A DNA stretch of 64,000 bases, from assembly GCF_002950945.1 (NCBI RefSeq), contig NZ_CP012673.1:2728001-2792000 (forward strand). The letters run 5' to 3'. The notes beneath the pieces were generated by a model. It was given only the letters and a program-made list of their open reading frames with translations. It ran no database searches and was not told the DNA's origin. Made by a program: the position numbers and the translations under genes. Below are positions 33,839-41,775 of the stretch, piece by piece. Each line of letters begins with the position of its first letter. The first letter of the stretch is position 1. Origin of the DNA: Sorangium cellulosum (GTDB taxonomy: Bacteria; Myxococcota_A; Polyangia; Polyangiales; Polyangiaceae).

Positions 33839-35086
33839 TCACAGCTCCCCGGAGCGCGCCACCTCGCGCGCCTCGAACAGGCTGAGCTGCGCCGGCGGGC
33901 GGACCCGCGCCGAAAGGCCGGCGCGGTCGAGATCCCGCGCCGCGCTCCGGTGCTCGTCGGCCGTGATCAGGAACGGCGCCGCGCGGGCGACCGGCACGCG
34001 GAGCCGCGCGAGATCGTCCATCCGGACGGCCCGGTGGCGGCGCATCGCGAGCACACGCTTCACCGTCCGCACCCCGAGCCCGGGCACCCGCAGGAGCGCC
34101 TCCCGGGGCGCGGTGTTCACGTCGACAGGGAAGAACTCGCGGTGCGCGATCGCCCACGCGAGCTTCGGATCCATCGAGAGATCGAGGTTCGGCGAGGCCG
34201 CGCTCAGGAGCTCTCCCGCCGAGAAGCCGTAAAACCGGATGAGCCAGTCCGCCTCGTACAGGCGGTGCTCGCGCACGAGCGGCGGCGCCTCGGCCGGCAG
34301 GCGGGCGTCCCCGTGCGGGATCGGGCTGTACGCGGAGTAGTAGACGCGCCGGAGCCCGTGCGCCGTGTAGAGCCGCGAGGCGGTCGCGAGGATCTCGTGA
34401 TCGCTCGTCGGCGTCGCGCCCACGATCATCTGCGTGCTGTGCCCCGCCGGCGCGAACGCGGGCGCCCGCGGGCTCGGATCGGCGCGCGTCTCGGCGATCC
34501 GGGCGTGGATCTCCGCCATCGCGGCCTCGATGGCCGGCATCGTCTTCTCGGGCGCGAGCGCCGCGAGATCCCGCTGCGTCGGCAGCTCGACGTTGACGCT
34601 GAGCCGATCGGCGTACCGCCCCGCCGCGTCGAGCAGCTCGGGCGAGACGCCCGGCGCCGCCTTCAGGTGGATGTAACCCCCGAAGCCGTGCTCCTCGCGC
34701 AGCGACCGGGCGACGGCCACGAGCTGCTCCATCGTGTAGTCGGGGCTCTTCAGGACTCCCGAGCTCAGGAACAGACCCTCGATGTAATTCCGCCGGTAGA
34801 AATCGAGCGTGAGCGCGACCACCTCGCCCGGCGTGAAGCGCGCGCGCTCCACGTCGCTGGAGAGGCGGTTCACGCAGTACTGGCAGTCGTAGATACAGAC
34901 GTTCGTCAGCAGGATCTTGAGGAGCGAGACGCAGCGGCCATCCGGCGTGTAGCTGTGGCAGATGCCCATCCCCTCGGTGTTGCCGATCCCCTGCGGCGCG
35001 GCGGGCCGCCTGGAGCCGCTGCTGGCGCAGGAGGCATCGTATTTCGCCGCGTCCGCGAGGAGGGCGAGCTTGCGCTTGAGCTCCAT
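33839..35086 (-). CDS. Putative DNA modification/repair radical SAM protein with HhH motif
   Basis: 415 aa from ATG 35086. CIYDCQYC gives the radical SAM CxxxCxxC motif, preceded by MGICHSYTPDGRC. The C-terminus carries a helix-hairpin-helix, LLRVPGLGVRTVKRVL, for DNA binding. This architecture is the COG4277/TIGR03916 family, found next to DUF4130/UdgX genes and thought to act on DNA; its reaction is not established. Probably transcribed first in a two-gene operon with the UdgX fusion. Confidence 0.88.
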   Translation of the reverse strand: MELKRKLALLADAAKYDASCASSGSRRPAAPQGIGNTEGMGICHSYTPDGRCVSLLKILLTNVCIYDCQYCVNRLSSDVERARFTPGEVVALTLDFYRRNYIEGLFLSSGVLKSPDYTMEQLVAVARSLREEHGFGGYIHLKAAPGVSPELLDAAGRYADRLSVNVELPTQRDLAALAPEKTMPAIEAAMAEIHARIAETRADPSPRAPAFAPAGHSTQMIVGATPTSDHEILATASRLYTAHGLRRVYYSAYSPIPHGDARLPAEAPPLVREHRLYEADWLIRFYGFSAGELLSAASPNLDLSMDPKLAWAIAHREFFPVDVNTAPREALLRVPGLGVRTVKRVLAMRRHRAVRMDDLARLRVPVARAAPFLITADEHRSAARDLDRAGLSARVRPPAQLSLFEAREVARSGEL

Positions 35087-35464
35087 GAACCGGGACAACC
35101 TGGGGCGCCGCGCAGGCCCTGGCAAGGCCGTGGGCGCGCGCGGCGCGCGGCCGATCGCAGCGGAAGCGAGCGCGGCAGGCCGTCGCGCCTGCGCGCGTGC
35201 GAGCTCAGCGCTCGAGCTGCTGCGCGCATTCGCGCACGTTTCGTGGGAGGCGCCTCCTCGCGCAAGCGGCTGCAGCGCCGGCCGCGCGGCGTCCAATTGG
35301 GGAACTGCGCAAGCCGCTGCGTAGCGGGAGAGGCGCCGAGGAGGCGACCAGAGGACCAGCGCCGGCGCGGTGGGCGCGCCGCGCGGCGCGGTGATCGATC
35401 CCGCGCGAGCGGGCATGTCCCGCCCAGCCTTTACGCAAAGCGCGACTTCGCCGATCCTGGAGCG
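35087..35464. other. Divergent intergenic stretch without genes
   Basis: GC-rich sequence between the divergent radical SAM and lipoprotein genes. It has several short self-complementary words (GGAGGCGCCTCC at about 35249, and paired GCAAGCGGCTGC/GCAAGCCGCTGC around 35264-35315) but no repeat array or convincing promoter. TTTACGCAAAG at about 35434 is the only AT-richer word near the lipoprotein start. Confidence 0.4.
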
Positions 35465-36316
35465 ATGAACCTTCCCAAAGCGTGCATTGCTGCTCTCGTG
35501 ATCGCGCTTCTCATGCCCGGGTGCTCGATGTCCGGCGCGTCCTCTGGCAACGACGGCTCGGGCGCCGGCGCCTCCGGCGGCGGCGCCGGCGGGCCGGATC
35601 CCGAGGGCGAGCTCGGCGGCGACGACCCCGGGAACGGGCCCACGGCCGACGTGAACGTGATCATCACGGCCGACAACGCGTACGGCTTCGGCTACGGGAC
35701 CGGCGACAGGCTCCTCAACTACTTCGGCGGCATCGAGAACCTGACGGCCGACGAGATCTTCTCCTGTCCCATCGGCAACGGGCCCGAGGCCTACACGGTG
35801 CCGGCCCGGTCCGCGAACGCGGGACACTACCTCTATATTGTCACCTACGCCGACATGGCCGTCACCCAGGGCGTGCTCGGCCAGTTCTTTCGCGAAGGCG
35901 CCGAGCCCGTCTTCACGGGCGCCGGCGAGTGGGAGGTCTGCGCGACGGGCGAGGATTACGACCTCGGCTCACACGGGCCGGAGATCGAGACCATCAACCA
36001 GCATATCGCGAGCTGCAGCCGCGGCGGCCTGGACGAGCAGACGACCAGCACGGGCTGGGTGACGACCGCGGACTCCGCCCACGGCAAGGTCGTGTTCGGG
36101 GAGGCCAACGACACGGACCGCACAACCCCGCTGCCAGGCAACGAGTTTCCCCTCGTCTGCGACATCGACGAGGAGGCGCGCTGGATGTGGTACGAGTGGG
36201 ACCCGGACCGCAGCACCGGCAGCCCGTTCCTCTGGCCGGGCGGCGACCAGAACGTCACGAAGGATTTCTTGATCTTCCGGCTGGGCGCGGAGTTCATCCC
36301 CGAGCCGCCGCGTTAG
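35465..36316 (+). CDS. Putative lipoprotein of unknown function
   Basis: 283 aa. The signal ends in LLMPGC (lipobox). A Gly/Ser/Asp linker runs to about residue 60. The remaining ~220 residues form a compact domain beginning DVNVIITADNAYGFGYG, with FREGAEPVFTGAGEWEVCATGEDYDLGS and WMWYEWDPDRSTGSPF. No known family is recognised by motif. The balanced beta-rich, aromatic composition fits an extracellular or periplasmic binding domain. The start ATG 35465 has GGAG only 2 nt away, so the true ribosome site is unclear. Confidence 0.7.
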   Translation: MNLPKACIAALVIALLMPGCSMSGASSGNDGSGAGASGGGAGGPDPEGELGGDDPGNGPTADVNVIITADNAYGFGYGTGDRLLNYFGGIENLTADEIFSCPIGNGPEAYTVPARSANAGHYLYIVTYADMAVTQGVLGQFFREGAEPVFTGAGEWEVCATGEDYDLGSHGPEIETINQHIASCSRGGLDEQTTSTGWVTTADSAHGKVVFGEANDTDRTTPLPGNEFPLVCDIDEEARWMWYEWDPDRSTGSPFLWPGGDQNVTKDFLIFRLGAEFIPEPPR

Positions 36317-36395
36317 CCGTCTGCCCGACGCGCGCCGCGGGCGGCGCCGGCTCACCACCTCGCGCGGCGTGCGCCGCCGCGCGAGGCAGCGCCCC

Positions 36396-37502
36396 TCACT
36401 TCGCCTGCACCTTGACGCCGGCGTTCGCCTTGAAGCTCGCCTTGCCCCCTGCGCCGCCGTTGCCCTCCTCGACGGGGGCGGTCGCCTTCAGATCGAACGA
36501 AGGCGGCGTGTTGGGATCACACTCCGGCGGCGGCCCGAACCCGTCGGCGTTGAACTTCCACGCGAGCGAGCCGGACGCCGCCGGATCCTTCGAGATCGCC
36601 TTGATCTCCACCTCGTGCTCCCCCGCGCGCGCCGGCGTGCAGTACGAGAGCAGGTAGAAGCGCTTCATGTGCGCCTCGATCTTCGCCGCGATCCTGTCGA
36701 ACGACTCCTTGACCTTCGCCTGGTCCGCCGCGAGCTCGGTCCCGTCGCGCCCGATCTCGTCGAGCCGCGCCTTCTCGATCTCGGCGCCGACGCCGACCAC
36801 GAAGATCTGGTAGTTCTCGTAGTCTTCCTTGTCGAGCTCCTTCAGCATATCGTCCCGGCTCACGCGGTTCGCGCGGTCCGTGCCGTCGGAGAAGACGACG
36901 AGCGTGCCGAACTTGAGCGGCCGCCGGTCCTTGTCGAGCTGCTTCTTGAGCTCGCGGATGCCCTCGACCACGCCGCCGTGGAGGTTCGTCGACGGGTCCT
37001 TCGGCTTGTAGGTCCGCAGCCCCTCGAGCCCGCCCTCGACCGAGCCCTGCGCCTCGGTGAACGGGACGACGGAGTGGATCTTCGGCTCGCCGTCGAACGC
37101 GTACACGCCGACCTTCTGGCTCTTGCCCACCCGGTCGCTGAACGACTGCGCGGCGTCGACGAGCGCGTCGGCCTGCCCCGCCTCGGTGATGCTGCCGCTC
37201 ATGTCGACGAGCAGCATCGTGTACATGACCGCCGCGACCTCGGGGTTCTGAATGGTCTGCTTGCTCTCGAACTTCGAGACGAGCTCGCCGTCCTCGTAGA
37301 TCTCGAAGTCCTCGGCCGTGAGACCGCCCACCGGCTCGTCCTCGCCGGCGTCGACGCTGAAGAACACCCAGACGTTGTTCGGCTTCTTCTGGGCGGAGTT
37401 GATCCGGTTGACCCGCAGCCCGCCGCCGCAGGCCACGCTCGAGAGAGCGAGCAGGGCGGCGAGCAGGATCCGGACCGCTGGAGAACAAAGGAGGATTTTC
37501 AC
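36396..37502 (-). CDS. VWA-domain lipoprotein
   Basis: 368 aa from GTG 37502. The signal ends in LSSVAC (lipobox). The von Willebrand A domain spans about residues 75-290, with the MIDAS motif LLVDMSGSI and later TLVVFSDGTDRAN. Before it, VGGLTAEDFEIYEDG is typical of VWFA-related bacterial proteins. A beta-rich C-terminus and a Gly/Lys tail follow. Likely a metal-dependent protein-protein adhesion or scaffolding lipoprotein in the envelope. Convergent with the preceding lipoprotein gene. Confidence 0.85.
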   Translation of the reverse strand: MKILLCSPAVRILLAALLALSSVACGGGLRVNRINSAQKKPNNVWVFFSVDAGEDEPVGGLTAEDFEIYEDGELVSKFESKQTIQNPEVAAVMYTMLLVDMSGSITEAGQADALVDAAQSFSDRVGKSQKVGVYAFDGEPKIHSVVPFTEAQGSVEGGLEGLRTYKPKDPSTNLHGGVVEGIRELKKQLDKDRRPLKFGTLVVFSDGTDRANRVSRDDMLKELDKEDYENYQIFVVGVGAEIEKARLDEIGRDGTELAADQAKVKESFDRIAAKIEAHMKRFYLLSYCTPARAGEHEVEIKAISKDPAASGSLAWKFNADGFGPPPECDPNTPPSFDLKATAPVEEGNGGAGGKASFKANAGVKVQAK

Positions 37503-37867
37503 GCGGGGGATTAGCGCGCATCGGGCGCCGCGATGTCAATTCGCTGCGCCAGGTCGGGGCGCCGCGCCGGATGTGCGTTCGTGTCCGGCGAGCGGGCGGT
37601 CGCCGGCAGCGCCCCGGGACCGCCGCGCCGGCCGATCTGGCGCCGCCCCGCGCTGCGACCCGGGGGCGGCGGACCCGGGGCGACCCGCGGCGCCGGCAGG
37701 CGGGCCGCGCCGGTCTGCACGGGGCCGGGTTATACCGGGCGGGGTCGGTTTACACGAGGAAGGAGACCGCCGTACATAGGGCTGGCGCGCCCCGCGCCGC
37801 CGCGGCGCACCCCCGGGCACGCAGCGAGGTGGTCCGCCCGCGTGGATTTCCGTTACCCTGTCGCCGC
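37503..37867. other. Intergenic region upstream of the chemosensory operon
   Basis: Very GC-rich, with CCGGG/CCCGG words that can fold. The patch GGTTATACCGGG near 37730 and TACCCT at 37854-37859 are the only promoter-like spots. TACCCT ends 8 nt before ATG 37868 and has no ribosome site after it, so the operon may be transcribed from a near-leaderless start. Confidence 0.4.
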
Positions 37868-38416
37868 ATGGCACGCATCCTGATCGTCGAGGACTCGCCG
37901 GCAATGCGAGCGTATGTGCGCTCGACGCTCGAGGACTGCGTGCTCGGGCTCGCGGGGGACGTCGACATCGTCGAGGCGATGAGCGGGTTCGACGCGCTCC
38001 GGCTCCTGCCGCGCGGCGCCTTCGACCTCGTCATCACCGACATCAACATGCCCGACATCAACGGGCTCGAGCTCATCCGTTTCGTCCGGCAGAGCGACCG
38101 CTACCGGCGCGTCGGCATCCTCATCATCTCGACCCAGGCGACAGAGCGCGACATCCAGCGCGGGCTCAAGCTGGGCGCCGACGGGTTCCTCGCGAAGCCG
38201 TTCACGCCCGAGGCCCTGCACGACGCCGTCGTCGCCTGCCTCGACGGGCGGGCCCAGCGCGCCGAGGCCGGCGACGCCCTGCCGGACGCCGCCGGCGACG
38301 GCGGCGCGCCGCCGCCCGCCGGGGCCCTGGACGCGCCGCCGCCCGCCGTCGCCCCGGACGCCGCGCCTGCACGGAAGCCCAGGCACCCCGGATCCCATGA
38401 GGGAGGCGGAGGCTGA
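37868..38416 (+). CDS. CheY-like response regulator
   Basis: 182 aa. Receiver domain residues 1-125, with acidic pair E8/D9, phospho-acceptor D58 (LVITDINMP), the switch region around ISTQ, and K110 (FLAKPF). A ~55-residue Ala/Pro/Gly-rich tail without a known domain follows. Its stop overlaps the CheA start (TGATG). As first gene of the che operon it is the probable phosphate acceptor of CheA; the tail may localise it. Confidence 0.9.
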   Translation: MARILIVEDSPAMRAYVRSTLEDCVLGLAGDVDIVEAMSGFDALRLLPRGAFDLVITDINMPDINGLELIRFVRQSDRYRRVGILIISTQATERDIQRGLKLGADGFLAKPFTPEALHDAVVACLDGRAQRAEAGDALPDAAGDGGAPPPAGALDAPPPAVAPDAAPARKPRHPGSHEGGGG

Positions 38417-40698
38417 TGGTCGACAGCGGCGACCGCGCGCGCGAAGAGTTCTTCTCGGAAGCCCAGGAGATCGTGGAAGGGCTCGGGCGCGACCTGCTCG
38501 CGCTCGACGAGGCGGTGAGGACCAACAAGGTCGACCCGGACGTCATCAACGACGTCTTCCGCGCCGTGCACACCCTGAAGGGGCTCGCCGGGCTCTTCGG
38601 CGCGACCCGGATGGCCACGCTGTCGCACGAGCTCGAGGAGCTGCTCGACAACCTGCGCCTCGGCCGCATCGAGATCAGCGCGTCCGTGCTCGACCTCCTG
38701 TTCCGGAGCGTCGAGCTCTACGGGCGCATCCTCCAGAACGAGAAGGACGGGCGCGACGCGCCCATGCCCGAGGTCGACGACCTCCTCCGCCAGTTGCACC
38801 AGGACGCCGGCCCGAGCGCCGCCGGCCTCGCGGACGACAACTACGACCTCGACCCGGGGCTGCTCTCCGTGCTCACCGAGTACGAGGAGCACCGGCTGCG
38901 CACGAACATCGCGAGCGGGATGACCCTGTTCCGGCTCCGCGTGCAGTTCCACCTCGCCACCATCGATCAGGCCCTCGACGACCTGAAGATCACCGCGAAG
39001 CCGTACGGCGAGATCATCACCTACCTGCCGACCGGCGCGGGCGCCGACCAGGACTCGATCGAGCTCGACATCCTGATGGCCTCGCGGGCGCCGCTCGACG
39101 AGCTCCAGCGCGCCCTGCACCAGGCCGGCGCGGCGGTCGAGGAGATCCCGCGCCGGAGCGACGCGCACGCCGCGCACGCCGCGCACGCCGCGCACGGGCG
39201 GGTCGCGCCCGGGATGCCCTCCATCTCGCCGGCGCACCGGGGCGGCGTGCCGACGGGCGTGTCGCGGGCCGTCGACCTGACGGGCTCCATGCAGGCGAGC
39301 CCGCCGTCGAGCGCGCGCGGCAACCGGAAGGGGGAGCTCAGCTCCATCCGCTCGGTCGCCCAGACCGTGCGGGTCGACATCCACAAGCTCGACCGGCTCA
39401 TGAACATCGTCGGCGAGCTCGCGCTCGTCCGGTCCGCGCTCGGCCGCCTCGTCGAGCGGCTCCGCGCCGCGCCGACCGAGCGCGAGCTGAGCCTCGACCT
39501 CCACCGGCTGCAGCGCACGTTCGACCGGCACCTCGCCGCCATGCAGGCGGGCATCCTCGAGGTCCGGATGGTCCCGCTCGGGCAGGTCTTCGACAAGCTC
39601 GCCCGCGTGGTCCGCCAGATCAGCCGCGACGCGGACAAGCTCGTGAACCTCGTCATCACGGGCGCCGACACCGAGGTCGACAAGCTCATCGTCGAGGAGC
39701 TCAGCGACCCGCTCATGCACATGATGCGCAACGCCATCGACCACGGCATCGAGTCGAAGAGCGCGCGCGAGGCGGTGGGCAAGCCCGCGGTCGGCACGAT
39801 CGCGCTGAACGCGTTCCAGAAGGGCAACCACGTCGTCATCGAGATCGAGGACGACGGCAAGGGCATCGACGTCGACAAGCTGCTCGAGGTCGCCCTGCGC
39901 CGCGGCGTCATGAGCCAGGAGGACGCGCGGACGACGAGCTACCGCGAGGTCCTGAACCTCATCTTCATGCCCGGCATCTCGACGAAGACCGACGTCAGCG
40001 AGATCTCGGGGCGCGGCGTCGGCATGGACGTCGTGAAGACGAACATCGGCAAGCTCGGCGGCGTCATCGACGTGAACAGCGAGCCGGGCATCGGCACCAA
40101 GATGACGGTGACGCTGCCGATCACGCTCGCGATCATCAGCGCGCTCATCGTCCGCGTCGCCGACAGGCTCTTCGCGATCCCGCTGACCAACGTGCAGGAG
40201 GCGGTGGCGCTCGACGAGGCGACGGTGCGCCAGATCGACGGCCGCGAGATGATCACGCTGCGCAACAGCACGCTCCAGCTCTGCTACCTGGCGCGGCTCT
40301 TCGGCCTGAACGAGGAGGAGGAGCTCAGCGCGCGCATCGCCGGCCTGCTCGGCGGGGCGCGCGGCGGCTCGGCGGCGAGGGCGGCGGTGAGCGGCGGGCG
40401 CCGCGGCGCGGACGGCCGCGGCACGCTCGGGCTGCAGGCGGGCAGCAAGCGCAAGTACATCGTCGTCGCCCAGGTCGGCGCGCGCAGGCTGGGGCTCGTC
40501 GTGAGCACGCTCATCGGCCAGCAGGACGTCGTCATCAAGGCGCTCGGCCCGTCGCTCGCCTCGGTGCGCGGCTTCGCCGGCGCCACGGAGCTCGGCGACC
40601 AGCGCATCGCGCTCGTCCTCGACGCCCCGGCGCTCATCGAGGAGATCCTCCACGGCGGGGATCGGCAGCGCGCCGATCCGCGGAGCACCCATGGCTAA
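38416..40698 (+). CDS. cheA: Chemotaxis histidine kinase CheA
   Basis: 760 aa. Hpt domain with phospho-acceptor H52 in AVHTLKG. A P2-like and linker region (~130-310) includes an Ala/His run (AHAAHAAHAAHGR). Then a dimerisation domain, HATPase N box MMRNAIDHGIE near 436, G1 EDDGKGIDV near 477, and GRGVGMDVVK near 532. A CheW-like P5 domain (~605-760) is interrupted at ~650-690 by a Gly/Arg/Ala-rich insertion. It takes signals from receptors via CheW and phosphorylates CheY/CheB. Overlaps its neighbours on both sides. Confidence 0.96.
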   Translation: MVDSGDRAREEFFSEAQEIVEGLGRDLLALDEAVRTNKVDPDVINDVFRAVHTLKGLAGLFGATRMATLSHELEELLDNLRLGRIEISASVLDLLFRSVELYGRILQNEKDGRDAPMPEVDDLLRQLHQDAGPSAAGLADDNYDLDPGLLSVLTEYEEHRLRTNIASGMTLFRLRVQFHLATIDQALDDLKITAKPYGEIITYLPTGAGADQDSIELDILMASRAPLDELQRALHQAGAAVEEIPRRSDAHAAHAAHAAHGRVAPGMPSISPAHRGGVPTGVSRAVDLTGSMQASPPSSARGNRKGELSSIRSVAQTVRVDIHKLDRLMNIVGELALVRSALGRLVERLRAAPTERELSLDLHRLQRTFDRHLAAMQAGILEVRMVPLGQVFDKLARVVRQISRDADKLVNLVITGADTEVDKLIVEELSDPLMHMMRNAIDHGIESKSAREAVGKPAVGTIALNAFQKGNHVVIEIEDDGKGIDVDKLLEVALRRGVMSQEDARTTSYREVLNLIFMPGISTKTDVSEISGRGVGMDVVKTNIGKLGGVIDVNSEPGIGTKMTVTLPITLAIISALIVRVADRLFAIPLTNVQEAVALDEATVRQIDGREMITLRNSTLQLCYLARLFGLNEEEELSARIAGLLGGARGGSAARAAVSGGRRGADGRGTLGLQAGSKRKYIVVAQVGARRLGLVVSTLIGQQDVVIKALGPSLASVRGFAGATELGDQRIALVLDAPALIEEILHGGDRQRADPRSTHG

Positions 40699-41227
40699 CC
40701 TCTCCCGAAGGCCCGCCCGGGTCCCCGTCTCGAAGCGGCAGCCGCGCGCCGCGGCGAGCGGGCCCCGGACCGAGTACCTCGCGTTCACGCTCGCGGGCGA
40801 CACCTACGCGGCGCCCGTGTCGCTCGTGCGCGAGATCCTGAAGCCGCCGCCGCTCACGCCGGTGCCGCGCGCGCCGGACTCGACGATGGGCATCGTCAGC
40901 GTGCGCGGCCAGCTCGTGACCGTCATCGATCTCCGGCGGCGGATGCGGCTCCACGAGGCGGCGCCGATGCGGCGCGCGCGCATCCTGCTCGTCGACGCGG
41001 CGAACGGCGAGACGCTGGGGCTGTTCGTCGACGAGGTCCAGCAGGTCTACCGGCTCGCCGACGCCGAGATCGAGCACGCCGCGACGGCGCTCGGGGGCGA
41101 CGTGGCCAGCTACATCGCCGGCATCGCCCGGCCGATGCACGGGGCGAACGCGTCCGATGGCACCCAGGGCGAGGCGCAGCCGCGCGTCATCATCCTGCTC
41201 GACCTGCAGGCGATACTCGCGTCCTAA
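40691..41227 (+). CDS. cheW: CheW coupling protein 1
   Basis: 178 aa. Start overlaps the CheA end by 8 bp, with GGAG 5 nt upstream. Single CheW/SH3-like domain: YLAFTLAGDTYAAPVSLVREIL, GIVSVRGQLVTVIDLRRRM and LGLFVDEVQQVYRLAD. The first ~30 residues are a basic extension (RRPARVPVSKRQPRAA). Couples CheA to receptors. A second CheW follows 56 bp later. Confidence 0.93.
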   Translation: MANLSRRPARVPVSKRQPRAAASGPRTEYLAFTLAGDTYAAPVSLVREILKPPPLTPVPRAPDSTMGIVSVRGQLVTVIDLRRRMRLHEAAPMRRARILLVDAANGETLGLFVDEVQQVYRLADAEIEHAATALGGDVASYIAGIARPMHGANASDGTQGEAQPRVIILLDLQAILAS

Positions 41228-41283
41228 GGACGATTCGTCCGCGCCGGGCGGCCCAAGGCGCGCCCGGACGCTCGGAGGCTCAG

Positions 41284-41775
41284 ATGCCGTTGACTGGAGA
41301 GCGCAGCCGTCCCGACCCGCAGAAGAGCCTCGTCGGCTTTGTGATCGGCGACGTCCACTACGCCATCGACATCACGCGGGTGCGCGAGATCGTGAACCCG
41401 CTCCCGGTGACCGCGCTGCCGCACACGCCCCCCGAGGTCTCCGGCGTCGCGAACCACCGCGGCGAGGTCGTGCCCGTGATCGAGCTCCGCGTCCGCTTCG
41501 GGATGCCCCCGGCCGAGCCGAGCCGGAGCACCAAGTGGATCCTCGTCGACGTCGGCACCCACACCGTGGGGCTCGTCGTCGACGCCGTGACCGAGGTCTT
41601 CGGGACGAGCGGCGACTACCGGCCGACGCCGCCGGTGGGCGGCAGCAACGATCTGCGCGGCATCACGGGCGTGACGACGCACGACGAGCGCATGATCTTC
41701 GTGCTCGACGTCGGCCGCTTCATCGAGCTCGCGCTCGCGCTCGCCGCGTCCGGCGCGCTCCTGGAGGCGCCGTGA
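41284..41775 (+). CDS. cheW: CheW coupling protein 2
   Basis: 163 aa, GGAGG 5 nt before the ATG. FVIGDVHYAIDITRVREIV, GVANHRGEVVPVIELRVRFG and VGLVVDAVTEVFG mark a CheW domain, clearly distinct in sequence from the preceding one. Two different CheW proteins suggest coupling to different receptors or building different array geometries. Its stop overlaps the GTG of the next gene. Confidence 0.93.
   Translation: MPLTGERSRPDPQKSLVGFVIGDVHYAIDITRVREIVNPLPVTALPHTPPEVSGVANHRGEVVPVIELRVRFGMPPAEPSRSTKWILVDVGTHTVGLVVDAVTEVFGTSGDYRPTPPVGGSNDLRGITGVTTHDERMIFVLDVGRFIELALALAASGALLEAP

Noticed and set aside
41157..41771. HEAT protein starting 600 bp earlier within cheW
   Set aside because: That part is a shadow of the second cheW; GTG 41772 has GGAGG and the usual GTGA overlap.
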